Positions 42,990 through 51,658 of a stretch of DNA of 64,000 nt are shown piece by piece (position 1 is the first letter of the stretch; every line of letters starts with the position of its first letter). Where the stretch lies: contig NZ_SWBP01000003.1 in NCBI RefSeq assembly GCF_005116455.1, positions 62,012-126,011 on the forward strand, written 5' to 3'. The position numbers were made by a program, and so were the translations under genes. The notes beneath the pieces are model-generated. The model was not told where the DNA came from and made no database searches. It saw only the letters and a program-made list of their open reading frames with translations. The stretch comes from Pedobacter cryophilus (GTDB taxonomy: Bacteria > Bacteroidota > Bacteroidia > Sphingobacteriales > Sphingobacteriaceae).

Positions 42990-44291
42990 TTAACGGTTGA
43001 AAGAAAGATCTGGAGAAACTAACTTTTCATCGGCATTCTTTATGGTGAATTTTGTGATAAAAATGATGATAGATACTGCTATGGCCATGATGCCGATATA
43101 TTCAAATGCTTGCACATAAGTGATGCTTTCAGATTTAAACAGAAATCCAAAAACCATTCCTCCAAGGTTTCCACCAGCGCCAACAATGCCGCTTACTAAA
43201 CCTACATTTTTTTCGTCAACAAAAGGTACAATTCCATAAGTTGCACCGTTGGACATTTTTAGGAACAAGGCGAATGATAGCATAGAAACAATTGCAATAA
43301 CAAATGAGCCTGATTGCGCAAACAAAATAATTCCAAAGCCTTCTAATAAAAGCATTAAGGCTAAAAGCATTCCTTTACCCTTCATTCCAAATTTTAAACC
43401 TACTTTATCAGAAACAATGCCGCCTAAGGCTCTGGCAAAAATGTTCATGAAACCAAATATGCCTGCCCAAAAACCAGCGCTACTTTGCGATAATCCAAAG
43501 GCATCAACAAAATGTAAAGAAGCTACGTTATCAAAAGTGATTTCCATTCCAAAACACATGGCATAAGCTAAAGTTAATGCCCAAACTCTCCAATCGGCTA
43601 AAACAGTCCAATCGGTTTTACTAGATTTTGCTGTAACATGTTTAATTTCATCAAAGTTACCTTGAGGAGTGTCTTTGGTGTATTTCCAATACAAAACTGC
43701 AGCTCCAAGCATCATTACGCCTGGTAAAATCATGGCATAACGCCAAGCTTCTGCTGAGGTATAACCAAAACCCACAATGGTGGCAAAAACTAAAGGCATT
43801 ACCATGTTTGTAATTCCACCACCAAGGTTTCCCCATCCGCCGGTAACGGCATTTGCTGTCCCTTTTATGTTGGCAGCAAACATCATAGAAGTATGGTATT
43901 GCGTAATTACAAAAGATGCCCCTATTACTCCAATAGCTAATCTAAATAACAAGAAGGTTTCATAACTATGCGCTAAACCCACTAAGAAAACCGGGATAGA
44001 ACCAATAATTAATAATAAAGTTGCAGATTTACGAGGGCCCCAATAATCGCATAACTTGCCTATAATTAAACGGGCAATAATAGTTGCAGTTACAGATGCG
44101 ATAATGATATTCCCTACTTGTGCTTTACTTAAGCCTAACTCTGCTCTAATAGTTGGCATTAGTGGTGCTAAGCCAAACCATCCAAAAAAACACACAAAAA
44201 ACATTAACCATGTAATATGGAATGTTTTCATTTGAACGCCTTTTGCAGAGAAAATATTGAGTTTTTGAAGTGGTTTTTGATCTAAATTCAT
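42990..44291 (-). CDS. narK: NarK/NasA-type nitrate/nitrite transporter
   Basis: This 433-residue major facilitator protein has about twelve helices. FFGWFGLAPLMPTIRAELGLSKAQVGNI at the N-terminus and TANAVTGGWGNLGGGITNMVMP, then GLVSGIVGAGGNLGGMVFGF, are the two nitrate signature regions (G-x-x-x-G-x-x-G-x-x-x) of the NNP family. It imports nitrate and may exchange nitrite. It lies 44 nt before the nitrate reductase gene on the same strand, probably co-transcribed. The gap upstream (44292-44649) carries its promoter and the nrt terminator. Confidence 0.93.
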   Translation of the reverse strand: MNLDQKPLQKLNIFSAKGVQMKTFHITWLMFFVCFFGWFGLAPLMPTIRAELGLSKAQVGNIIIASVTATIIARLIIGKLCDYWGPRKSATLLLIIGSIPVFLVGLAHSYETFLLFRLAIGVIGASFVITQYHTSMMFAANIKGTANAVTGGWGNLGGGITNMVMPLVFATIVGFGYTSAEAWRYAMILPGVMMLGAAVLYWKYTKDTPQGNFDEIKHVTAKSSKTDWTVLADWRVWALTLAYAMCFGMEITFDNVASLHFVDAFGLSQSSAGFWAGIFGFMNIFARALGGIVSDKVGLKFGMKGKGMLLALMLLLEGFGIILFAQSGSFVIAIVSMLSFALFLKMSNGATYGIVPFVDEKNVGLVSGIVGAGGNLGGMVFGFLFKSESITYVQAFEYIGIMAIAVSIIIFITKFTIKNADEKLVSPDLSFNR

Positions 44292-44533
44292 TTTAAAAAA
44301 AATTAAGCTATTATTTATAAGAAATTATTCGGTGTAGTTTTTGATTTTTATATTAAAAATATTTAAAACAATATTTAAATCGATTATTTGATTATAAAAA
44401 TAGCATATTATGTTATATAGATTATATATTTTGATAACTTTTCAAAAAATACTTGGTTTTTAATAAAATTTAACTGCTTTTTTATGCTTTTTATTAAATT
44501 ATTAGTGTTTATTATGATTTTTATAAATTAAAA
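44292..44533. promoter_or_regulatory. AT-rich promoter region of the narK-nas-moa transcript
   Basis: This 240-bp stretch holds no gene. It must contain the minus-strand promoter for narK and probably for the downstream nas and moa genes. It is AT-rich throughout. I found no exact copy here of the ACATWAATWATGT near-palindrome seen at 49486 and 55905, and no canonical FNR site; a TTTATAAG sequence near 44310 is the only weak resemblance. Confidence 0.4.
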
Positions 44534-44580
44534 AGTGCTATTATCTTTAATTTAATCAATAAATTATAAATAATAGCACT
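44534..44580 (-). terminator. Terminator of the nrt operon
   Basis: AGTGCTATTAT (44534-44544) and ATAATAGCACT (44570-44580) are perfect 11-bp inverted arms. On the minus strand the stem is followed by TTTTTAATTT, as expected for an intrinsic terminator after the ATP-binding protein gene. It separates the nrt and narK transcripts. Confidence 0.75.
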
Positions 44581-44649
44581 ATATTATTGTGTTATTGAGT
44601 TGTTTTTTAATTAAAACAGATAAAATTGATCTTATTTTAATTGATTAAT

Positions 44650-45525
44650 CTAATAATCTGCAATAGAGAACTTATCTATTAACAAATTAAGTAGCTTATC
44701 ATGTATCTCCATGTATTTAGGATCATGAACAATATCTTTTTTGTTTCTTGGGCGTTCTAAGTTTACTTCAACAATTTCTTTAATGGTTGATGCCGGTCCG
44801 TTGTTTAAAACCACAACTCTGTCTGATAAAAATATAGCTTCTTCAATATCATGGGTAACCATTACAATTGTTTTTTCGCGATGATCTAAATTCCATAATT
44901 TTAAGAGCTCTATGTGCATAGAACTTTTTGTTAGAGCGTCTAAAGCGCCAAAAGGCTCGTCTAAAAGCAATATTTTAGGATTGATAGCAAATGCTCTTGC
45001 AATGGCAACACGTTGTTTCATTCCGCCAGAAAGATGCCCGGGTAGTTTATGATGATGCTCCCAAAGATTTACCATTTTAAGGTTTTTCTCTACCATTTCT
45101 ATTTTCTCTTTTTTAGAGATATTTTTAAAGGAAGAATCAACAGCCTCATAAATATTCTGAAAAACGGTTAGCCAAGGCAGTAAAGAATAGTTTTGAAAAA
45201 CAATCCCTCTATCAGGTCCGGGACCTTTAACTACATTTCCATTAGCAATTACTTCTCCATGTGATGGCGTATTCATTCCAGAAATGGTATTCATTAAGGT
45301 TGATTTACCACAACCAGAATGCCCGATGAATGAAACAATCTCACCCTTTTTTATGTCTAAACTGATGTCTTTGATAGCCGTATAAATGCCGTTTTTACTT
45401 TTAAATGAAACCGTTACATTGTCTATCTTAATGGCAGATGGCCCAAGAATTTTTTCGATTGCTTTTGAAGTTTCTATTTCAGAATCGTTTAATGTTTGTA
45501 TTTCTTCTAATGATAAACTTTTCAT
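44650..45525 (-). CDS. nrtD: Nitrate ABC transporter, ATP-binding protein
   Basis: This 291-residue protein has Walker [11 protein letters not shown] loop NYSLLPW, signature LSGGMKQR, Walker [13 protein letters not shown] and the H loop MVTHDIEEA. It is of the NrtD/SsuB/TauB type and lacks the extra C-terminal solute-binding domain of NrtC. It energises uptake of nitrate with the permease and binding protein upstream; the gaps are 25 and 4 nt. A 40-residue N-terminal extension precedes the ABC domain. Confidence 0.9.
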   Translation of the reverse strand: MKSLSLEEIQTLNDSEIETSKAIEKILGPSAIKIDNVTVSFKSKNGIYTAIKDISLDIKKGEIVSFIGHSGCGKSTLMNTISGMNTPSHGEVIANGNVVKGPGPDRGIVFQNYSLLPWLTVFQNIYEAVDSSFKNISKKEKIEMVEKNLKMVNLWEHHHKLPGHLSGGMKQRVAIARAFAINPKILLLDEPFGALDALTKSSMHIELLKLWNLDHREKTIVMVTHDIEEAIFLSDRVVVLNNGPASTIKEIVEVNLERPRNKKDIVHDPKYMEIHDKLLNLLIDKFSIADY

Positions 45526-45550
45526 AATCCTGTGTTTTTAAATCAATAAA

Positions 45551-46339
45551 TTATTTGTTTTCCCATGCAAATGCATGTTGTACTACGTTAAATAGTTTAT
45601 CTAACAGTAAGCCTACGGTTCCAATAATTAAAATGGCAACCAATATTTTCTCAAGCGAAAGTCCATTCCAGCTATCCCAAACAAAAAAGCCAATTCCTGA
45701 TCCACCAGATAACATTTCGCCAGCCACAATTACCATCCAGGCAATGCCAATAGATAATCTTAAACCTGTAATAATGTGAGGTAATGAGTAAGGGATAAGT
45801 ATTTTGGTAAGGTATTTAAGCTTAGAAAATCCAAAAGCTTTACCTACATTTTTATGATCTTGAGGAATGCTAGATACGCCAAAAGAAGTGTTGATTAATG
45901 TTGGCCATAAAGAGGTAATGGTGATGATAAAAATAGTTGCACCAGCGGCAGCTTTAAAAGCTAATAATCCTAGAGGGAACCAAGCCAATGGAGAAACTGG
46001 TCTTAAAATTTGAACAATAGGATCAAAAAGGCGCATCATAAATTTTGAAGATCCCATGATGACCCCTAAAGGAATTGCAATTAAGCTTCCAATGCCAAAA
46101 CCTATAAATACTCGCCATAAAGAACTCATTAATTGGTTGCCAATGCCCTTATCATTTGGGCCGTTATCATAAAATGGAGTGGTAAACATTTCTTTACAAA
46201 CCACCCATGTTTGCAAAGGGCCGGGTATTTCTTTTTCTGTGATGATAGAAACCAATTGCCATATTAAACCTAATATGATGATGCTGCCTGTGAAAAACAG
46301 GATGCTGTATAAACTTTGTATGTTAAATATCTTTTTCAT
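45551..46339 (-). CDS. nrtB: Nitrate ABC transporter, permease
   Basis: This 262-residue protein has about six membrane helices and the BPD_transp_1 EAA-type loop in FGVSSIPQDHKNVGKAFGFSKLKYLTKILIPYSLPHIITGLRLSIG. PVSPLAWFPLGLLAFKAAAGATIFIITITSLWPTLINT is typical of the nitrate/sulfonate permeases. It should form a homodimer with two copies of the ATP-binding protein. It starts 4 nt after the binding-protein stop and is co-transcribed. Confidence 0.9.
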   Translation of the reverse strand: MKKIFNIQSLYSILFFTGSIIILGLIWQLVSIITEKEIPGPLQTWVVCKEMFTTPFYDNGPNDKGIGNQLMSSLWRVFIGFGIGSLIAIPLGVIMGSSKFMMRLFDPIVQILRPVSPLAWFPLGLLAFKAAAGATIFIITITSLWPTLINTSFGVSSIPQDHKNVGKAFGFSKLKYLTKILIPYSLPHIITGLRLSIGIAWMVIVAGEMLSGGSGIGFFVWDSWNGLSLEKILVAILIIGTVGLLLDKLFNVVQHAFAWENK

Positions 46340-46343
46340 GTGG

Positions 46344-47552
46344 TTATTTTTTAGTGGTTTTTAGATAAGCACTGATATTTGCTGGGTCAAACATTACATC
46401 GTAAGTAGTTTTAAAAGGTTTCATATCTGGCTGTACAGGAACAGCCATTTCTTTGGCAACTTCAGCAAACAAATCATCTAATATTAATTTATCGGCAACA
46501 GCTGCATAATTTGGTTCTGCTTTAAGCATTCCAAATCTTACAAATTGAGCTAAAAACCACATTCCGTTTGATTTTTTTGGTGTATTAACAATACCGCCTT
46601 TATAAAAAGTCATAAAATCATCTTTATACCGCTTTACACCTAAATCGCAACCTAAATCGCTAGAACCCATTAATCTGGCTTCAATTACTGCAAGTGGCGC
46701 ATTTACATAATATGGCTTTGTTAACCAAGCAGCTGCTTTTTTTCTGTTGGCCATTACATCAAGCCATTTGCAGGCTTCTAAAATAGCTTTCATCACTTTT
46801 TTAAGATCGGCTTTATCGCTATTTGCAAAAGCAGAATTTACCACTAATGCTTTTTCTGGGTGATCTTTCCAAATATCTTGTGAAGCAATATGAGTAAAGC
46901 CAATTCCTTGAGCTGCTGCAACTCCGTTCCAAGGTTCTCCAACAGAAAATCCTTCCATGTTATCTACTTTCATATTAGCTACCATTTGTGGAGGAGGAAT
47001 AGTAATAATCCCTACAGATTTTTGGTTTATACCAGCAGCCGCCAACCAGTTACGTAACCATATATCATGAGTTCCACCGGGGAAAGTCATGGCAAAAGTC
47101 ACTTCTTTTTTAGCTTGAAGCTTTTTAATAGCCGCACCAACTTTGGCTATTTCTTTGTACCCTAGCAGGCCACAAAAATCTTTTGATAAGGTAATAGCTT
47201 GTCCGTTATTATTTAAAACCATGGCTATTTTCATTTCTGAGCCAGCTTTACCGCCTATACCGGTATAAACCGAAAACGGCATAGAGAATAAGCAATGAGC
47301 GCCATCTAATTCGCCGTTTAGAATTTTGTCTCTGATGTTTGCCCAAGAAGCTTCTTTAGAAAGTTCTACATCTACACCATATTTGGCAAATAGGCCTAAT
47401 TCTTTGGCAACCACTAATGGGGCGCAATCTGTAAGGGGAATAAAGCCTAATTTTATTTTTTTTGCTGATGCCTGAAAATTAGACAGCACTAATACTACTA
47501 TAGTTAAAGCGCAAAATGATAAGTTTTTGTATATTTTTTGATTTGGTTTCAT
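46344..47552 (-). CDS. nrtA: Nitrate ABC transporter, substrate-binding protein
   Basis: This 402-residue protein has a signal peptide (NLSFCALTIVVLVLSNFQASA). KLGFIPLTDCAPLVVAKELGLFAKYGVDVELSKEASWANIRDKILNGELDGAHCLFSMPF is the NrtA/CmpA ligand-binding block. MVANMKVDNMEGFSVGEPWNGVA is another diagnostic element with the conserved GEPWN. It binds nitrate or bicarbonate-like anions in the periplasm. No lipobox is evident, although NrtA is often a lipoprotein. It follows the porin gene by 22 nt. Confidence 0.92.
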   Translation of the reverse strand: MKPNQKIYKNLSFCALTIVVLVLSNFQASAKKIKLGFIPLTDCAPLVVAKELGLFAKYGVDVELSKEASWANIRDKILNGELDGAHCLFSMPFSVYTGIGGKAGSEMKIAMVLNNNGQAITLSKDFCGLLGYKEIAKVGAAIKKLQAKKEVTFAMTFPGGTHDIWLRNWLAAAGINQKSVGIITIPPPQMVANMKVDNMEGFSVGEPWNGVAAAQGIGFTHIASQDIWKDHPEKALVVNSAFANSDKADLKKVMKAILEACKWLDVMANRKKAAAWLTKPYYVNAPLAVIEARLMGSSDLGCDLGVKRYKDDFMTFYKGGIVNTPKKSNGMWFLAQFVRFGMLKAEPNYAAVADKLILDDLFAEVAKEMAVPVQPDMKPFKTTYDVMFDPANISAYLKTTKK

Positions 47553-47574
47553 GATTTTAAGTTTAAAGAGTGAA

Positions 47575-49173
47575 TTATTTAATGGCTACTGGTTTTGTGT
47601 ATAAGAAATCAGGACGAATATTTAACATCACATATCCAAACTGACCAGTTTTATTATAAGTAGAAGCAGCTCCTGCTTGTGCTTTTGTAGCTACTAAAGT
47701 GTTAGTGCCTTTCATTATAGAATAGCCTAATTCTATAGTTGTAAATTTGTTTACCGTATAATTGATGGCTAAATCTACCTCATCACCTAGTTTTTTGGTA
47801 TTGCTTACTGCTATTGCATTTGCAGTTTCAAATAAATGATAATCAGCGATGATGTAAAAAGTATTTGCAGTAAACTTGGTTTTAAAATAATAATCTTTTA
47901 AGCCAGCTGCAGGAGAACCTGTTGGAGCGTAGAAATAATCTAAACTTCCCCAAAACTTATGAGGTGTGCCATATAAGGGATCAAATCTTTTACTTTCTGT
48001 TGCTGTAGTGGTGGTTTTATTTCCTGATAAATAATCAAAACCCGGACCTACAGTAAATTTGCCTTTGCTGTAATTTGCCGCAATGGTGTAGTGATAAGCT
48101 TTTAAATCTTTTCCGTCTCTGTCATTTCCTGTTTGTTGATAATAAGCAGCCTGAACAGCTACTTTTCCAAAGCCAGACGAGTTACCAAATACTGGAGAAA
48201 CCATGGTACCAAAAGTATTTCTGTTGTTTGTGCCAGTTACATCAAATGATCTTCCGTACACTTTACCACCTCCGGCTGCCACACTATCTAATTTATATTT
48301 ACCAAACTCATCATGAAAAAACAGGAATGAAACTTTGGTTTGATTTAACTTTTTGGAAATATATAAACTGGTAAAGTTTTTATAATCTTGATTTCCTCCG
48401 TTGGTATTAGGAGGATTGGTAAAGGTAGGATTGCCTACTTTAGCGCTATTTCCAGCGCCATTGATTAAAGGAATAAAATTAGCAGGTGTAGGTACTAAAA
48501 CACCAATATCATTTTTTACATATTGAGGGATATTTGCGGGTACATAACTGGTTTTTGCTAAGTTTTCATTGTTCTGATTAAAAGCATAACCTAAGTCTAT
48601 TTGCCAGCCATGATGCATTGCTTTTAATAAAGCCATATCAAAGCGCCTACCCTGTTGTAGCCAGTCTAAATTTCCAATTAGGCGGGCATCATCATAAATA
48701 AGTTCTTGCCTGCCAATTTTAAGAGATAAGTTGTCTAATAATTTAAACTTAATGGTGGTATCAGCCTTATTAGCTAAAGTAACTTCGGCCCAGCCTTCAT
48801 GTAACATTAAACGGCTACCATCTGCGTTAGAAATAGACGAAGCATCTTGTCCCCAAACCCTAACATCTTGGGCGGTAACACCAAAAGTTAATCTATCCCA
48901 TTTATAGCCAAAATTTAAACGAGTTCTTTGAGAAATAAAAGCTGCGGTTTTAGTATTTAAAGGAACAAGATTTGCAAAGCCCTTTCTTACTTCTCCCCTG
49001 GCTCTTAATTGACCGGTTAAAGAAAACTGAGCCTGAGTTTTTATAGATGAAATAATTAAAAGTGACACAAAAAGCATTTTAGATAAAAAGGTTTTTGTGA
49101 TTTTCTTCTTCGATTTGGTGAATCGAGAACCTGATTTTACAGATTGAATTGGGTTGGATAAAATTTTATACAT
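47575..49173 (-). CDS. Outer-membrane porin of the alginate-export type, first gene of the nrt operon
   Basis: This 532-residue protein has a signal sequence (FLSKMLFVSLLIISSIKTQA) and a predicted beta-barrel of the alginate_exp/porin family. FSLTGQLRARGEVRKGF at the start and the aromatic-rich strands to VMLNIRPDFLYTKPVAIK support this. NLSLKIGRQELIYDDARLIGNLDWLQQGRRFD is the family core block. It is the promoter-proximal gene of porin-nrtA-nrtB-nrtD, so it probably lets nitrate through the outer membrane. This is inferred from context; the barrel itself does not show selectivity. Confidence 0.82.
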   Translation of the reverse strand: MYKILSNPIQSVKSGSRFTKSKKKITKTFLSKMLFVSLLIISSIKTQAQFSLTGQLRARGEVRKGFANLVPLNTKTAAFISQRTRLNFGYKWDRLTFGVTAQDVRVWGQDASSISNADGSRLMLHEGWAEVTLANKADTTIKFKLLDNLSLKIGRQELIYDDARLIGNLDWLQQGRRFDMALLKAMHHGWQIDLGYAFNQNNENLAKTSYVPANIPQYVKNDIGVLVPTPANFIPLINGAGNSAKVGNPTFTNPPNTNGGNQDYKNFTSLYISKKLNQTKVSFLFFHDEFGKYKLDSVAAGGGKVYGRSFDVTGTNNRNTFGTMVSPVFGNSSGFGKVAVQAAYYQQTGNDRDGKDLKAYHYTIAANYSKGKFTVGPGFDYLSGNKTTTTATESKRFDPLYGTPHKFWGSLDYFYAPTGSPAAGLKDYYFKTKFTANTFYIIADYHLFETANAIAVSNTKKLGDEVDLAINYTVNKFTTIELGYSIMKGTNTLVATKAQAGAASTYNKTGQFGYVMLNIRPDFLYTKPVAIK

Positions 49174-49212
49174 TTGTTAAAGTTTAAGGTTGTGAACGCA
49201 ATTTGAACTAAT

Positions 49213-49243
49213 CGCCCATTAAGAATTTCGACTTCTTAGTGGG
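49213..49243. promoter_or_regulatory. Hairpin in the leader of the porin-nrt operon
   Basis: CCCATTAAGAA and TTCTTAGTGGG pair with one G-T pair around TTCGAC. On the plus strand a run of seven T follows, so it could stop antisense transcription. On the minus strand it lies 40 nt before the porin ATG, in the probable 5' leader of the nrt operon. It could be a terminator for plus-strand transcripts or an RNA control element. Confidence 0.4.
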
Positions 49244-49302
49244 TTTTTTTGTTTTTAAATCATTATGAAGTGTTGATCATGATTTTCCTTTTTAAATATC
49301 TT

Positions 49303-49578
49303 ATTTATGTCTCTGTTTTGTGATTTAAATATATTAAATATCATATTAAATATAAATTGTACGATTAAAAAAGACAATTAATATGATTTATACCAAAAAA
49401 ACATCAATTTTTAAGTAAAATGTTAAAATATTATTAGTAAATATTTATGTAATTATATTTTTAACAATAAAAATTAAACTAAAACACATTATTTATGTAT
49501 CATTTTTATATAAAATGTTATTTATTTATGAAAAAATACTTTAATTGTATAACTTTTTATAAAAAGTATCATTTATGT
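49303..49578. promoter_or_regulatory. Four ATTTATGT boxes, one within a 13-bp near-palindrome
   Basis: ATTTATGT occurs at 49303-49310, 49443-49450, 49491-49498 and 49571-49578 in the 504-bp divergent region between the porin-nrt operon and the Crp gene. At 49486-49498 it is part of ACATTATTTATGT, with ACAT-N5-ATGT dyad symmetry. The exact reverse complement occurs at 55905-55917 before cobA/nirB. This is a candidate binding site of one of the Crp-type regulators. The region has no gene and is strongly AT-rich, so some matches may be chance. Confidence 0.4.
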
Positions 49579-49677
49579 AATTAATTAATTGCTGTTTTTG
49601 GTTTTATTATTAAGAATAGACGAGATTTGAATATTAGTAAATTTATATTGCCTGATTAGGTTATTTATTCGATAAAA

Positions 49678-50373
49678 ATGAAATTAACAAAGAAAAAACA
49701 TGATGTTACCAACTGTTATTTAACTAATAACTGTATTGCAGAATGGTGGCCAGCCATTGAAGCCAATAAAAAGATTTATGAGGTAAAAAAAGGCGAACTA
49801 ATTTTTGAAGAAGGTGATAAAGTTGAAGGAATTTACTTTGTTTATAAAGGAAATGTTAAGGTTCATAAAAAATGGGGTGCAGATAAAGAATTGATTTTAA
49901 GATTTGCAACCGACGGAAGTATTTTAGGACATAGAGGATTAAGCACCGTTAGTGATATTTACCCTATTTCTGCCACAGCTTTAGAAAACGGTATAGTATG
50001 TTATATATCTATGGATTTTTTTAACAGTACTTTAAAGGTGAATCCTCAGTTTACTTATAAGTTATTGCTGTTTTTTGCTGATGAGTTGCAAGAATCAGAA
50101 AGAAAAATGAGAAACATTGCGCACATGTCTGTAAAAGGAAGATTATCAAGAGCTTTAATCTCATTTAAAAACCAATTTGGCATTTCAGAAGATGGAACTT
50201 TAAAAATAGAGCTTTCTAAACAAGATATTTCTTCTTATGTAGGTGCAACTTATGAAACCTTATTTAGAATAATTAATGAGCTTACAGAAGATAAAGCAAT
50301 AGAAGTTTCTAAAAGAAACATCACTATTTTAGATGAAGAAAAATTATTAGTATATTCTAAAACCGAAGAATAA
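49678..50373 (+). CDS. Crp/Fnr-family transcription regulator
   Basis: This 231-residue regulator has a cyclic-nucleotide-binding fold (about 30-130, VKKGELIFEEGDKVEGIYFVYKGNVKV) and a Crp-type winged helix (about 160-220, LSKQDISSYVGATYETLFRIINELTEDKAIEVSKRNITILD). It is divergent from the nrt operon and 1 nt from the convergent moeA. Cys13 and Cys19 (C-x5-C) and Cys108 recall part of the FNR cluster ligands, but the third N-terminal Cys is missing. It probably regulates nitrate genes in response to a redox or nitrogen-oxide signal; this is inference. Confidence 0.88.
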   Translation: MKLTKKKHDVTNCYLTNNCIAEWWPAIEANKKIYEVKKGELIFEEGDKVEGIYFVYKGNVKVHKKWGADKELILRFATDGSILGHRGLSTVSDIYPISATALENGIVCYISMDFFNSTLKVNPQFTYKLLLFFADELQESERKMRNIAHMSVKGRLSRALISFKNQFGISEDGTLKIELSKQDISSYVGATYETLFRIINELTEDKAIEVSKRNITILDEEKLLVYSKTEE

Positions 50374-50374
50374 T

Positions 50375-51550
50375 TTAGAGCGGAAAATAAGAAACCATTG
50401 TCCCTTTTTCTAGCTTTTTTTGTGCTGCTGACTGCATAGCTAAAGCATTGGCTAAATTCCCTAATCTGATATCGCCAGAGCCATTAATGCTGATGGCTTT
50501 TAAAGTGGATGATGCTTCTACCGGAAAAAACTCATCTAGATTTGAGTTTTTGCTTCGTAAAAAATCTATAGGTAATTGCAGCATTTCTTCCTTTTTATAT
50601 CTGGTAGAAGCTTTTATGTATAACTCAACAAATAACTTAAAAGTAACCATGCAAGAAAATGGATTGCCTGGAAGTGCAAAAACCATTAATTGATTAGATA
50701 ATTTACCGCACCAAACTGGTTTCCCGGGTTTAATAGCCACTTTGTGAAACAGTTTTTCAATGCCAATTTTCGCTAAAATTTCAGGCACATAATCTGCATC
50801 GCCGGCAGAAACTCCACCAGTTAAAATTAGAATATCAGCATCCAAATTTGCGCTAATGGCTATTTCTAATTCATTAACATCATCATTTACATGCGAACAG
50901 TTTTGGTTTTTAATTTGGTTTTGCGTTAAAAGTGCCTTTAAAACATATAAATTACTATTGTGAATTTGAAAAGACGAAGTCGAATGATTTAAATCAACCA
51001 CTTCATTTCCGGTAGTAATGATATTTACTTTAGGTAATTTTTGAACACTAATTTGAGATTTTCCCAATGATGCCAGTAAACCAATAGTTGGTATATTAAT
51101 TAAAGTGCCGTTTAAAACTGCAATATCTCCTTTTTTTAAATCCTGCCCTTGCAATGCAATATTTTGATACTCTTTATAGGATTCGCTATTCAAAATAAAA
51201 GAGCCATTCTCTTCAGAAATATCTTCTCGTTTAATAACCACATTGGCATCTTTTGGTACCGCAGCGCCGGTCATAATTTTATAACATTCTCCGGTTTTTA
51301 AAGGATTTATATTTGCTTGTCCGGCAAAAATAATTTCGATGAATTTAAATTGATTAATGCCATTTTGTAAATCATCAAACCTTACGGCAATACCGTCCAT
51401 CGCCGATCTGTTAAATGGCGGATAATCTCTTTGCGCAAAAATATCTTCTGCTAAAACCCTATTTAAAGCATCGTCTAAAATCACCAACTCCACACCAAAA
51501 GATTTTGCTTTTGATAAAATAATAGATTGAGCTTCTTGAAATGAGATCAT
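50375..51550 (-). CDS. moeA: Molybdopterin molybdotransferase MoeA
   Basis: This 391-residue enzyme inserts molybdate into adenylated molybdopterin. RDYPPFNRSAMDGIAVRFDD, GECYKIMTGAAVPKDANVVIKRED, TTGNEVVDL, TGGVSAGDADYVPEIL and FALPGNPFSCMVTFKLFV are the MoeA blocks. Domain order matches the family (about 400). It is convergent with the Crp gene and lies downstream of moaCB with a 108-nt gap that contains a palindrome. Confidence 0.94.
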   Translation of the reverse strand: MISFQEAQSIILSKAKSFGVELVILDDALNRVLAEDIFAQRDYPPFNRSAMDGIAVRFDDLQNGINQFKFIEIIFAGQANINPLKTGECYKIMTGAAVPKDANVVIKREDISEENGSFILNSESYKEYQNIALQGQDLKKGDIAVLNGTLINIPTIGLLASLGKSQISVQKLPKVNIITTGNEVVDLNHSTSSFQIHNSNLYVLKALLTQNQIKNQNCSHVNDDVNELEIAISANLDADILILTGGVSAGDADYVPEILAKIGIEKLFHKVAIKPGKPVWCGKLSNQLMVFALPGNPFSCMVTFKLFVELYIKASTRYKKEEMLQLPIDFLRSKNSNLDEFFPVEASSTLKAISINGSGDIRLGNLANALAMQSAAQKKLEKGTMVSYFPL

Positions 51551-51611
51551 GTTTTGATTTGAAATTTGATGATGCTTGTTGATGGGTATAAAATGATTAT
51601 TGATTTAAAAA

Positions 51612-51629
51612 TTTGATAAGCCTATCAAA
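51612..51629. promoter_or_regulatory. Palindrome TTTGATA-AGCC-TATCAAA before moeA
   Basis: Perfect 7-bp inverted arms flank AGCC, 62 nt before the moeA start and 30 nt after the moaCB stop. The half-site TTGAT/ATCAA is that of FNR-type boxes, but the spacer is 6 nt instead of 4 between these half-sites. No T-run follows. It may be a regulator binding site or an intergenic hairpin. Confidence 0.4.
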
Positions 51630-51658
51630 CCAACAAACTAAAAAACTAACTATCTAGT

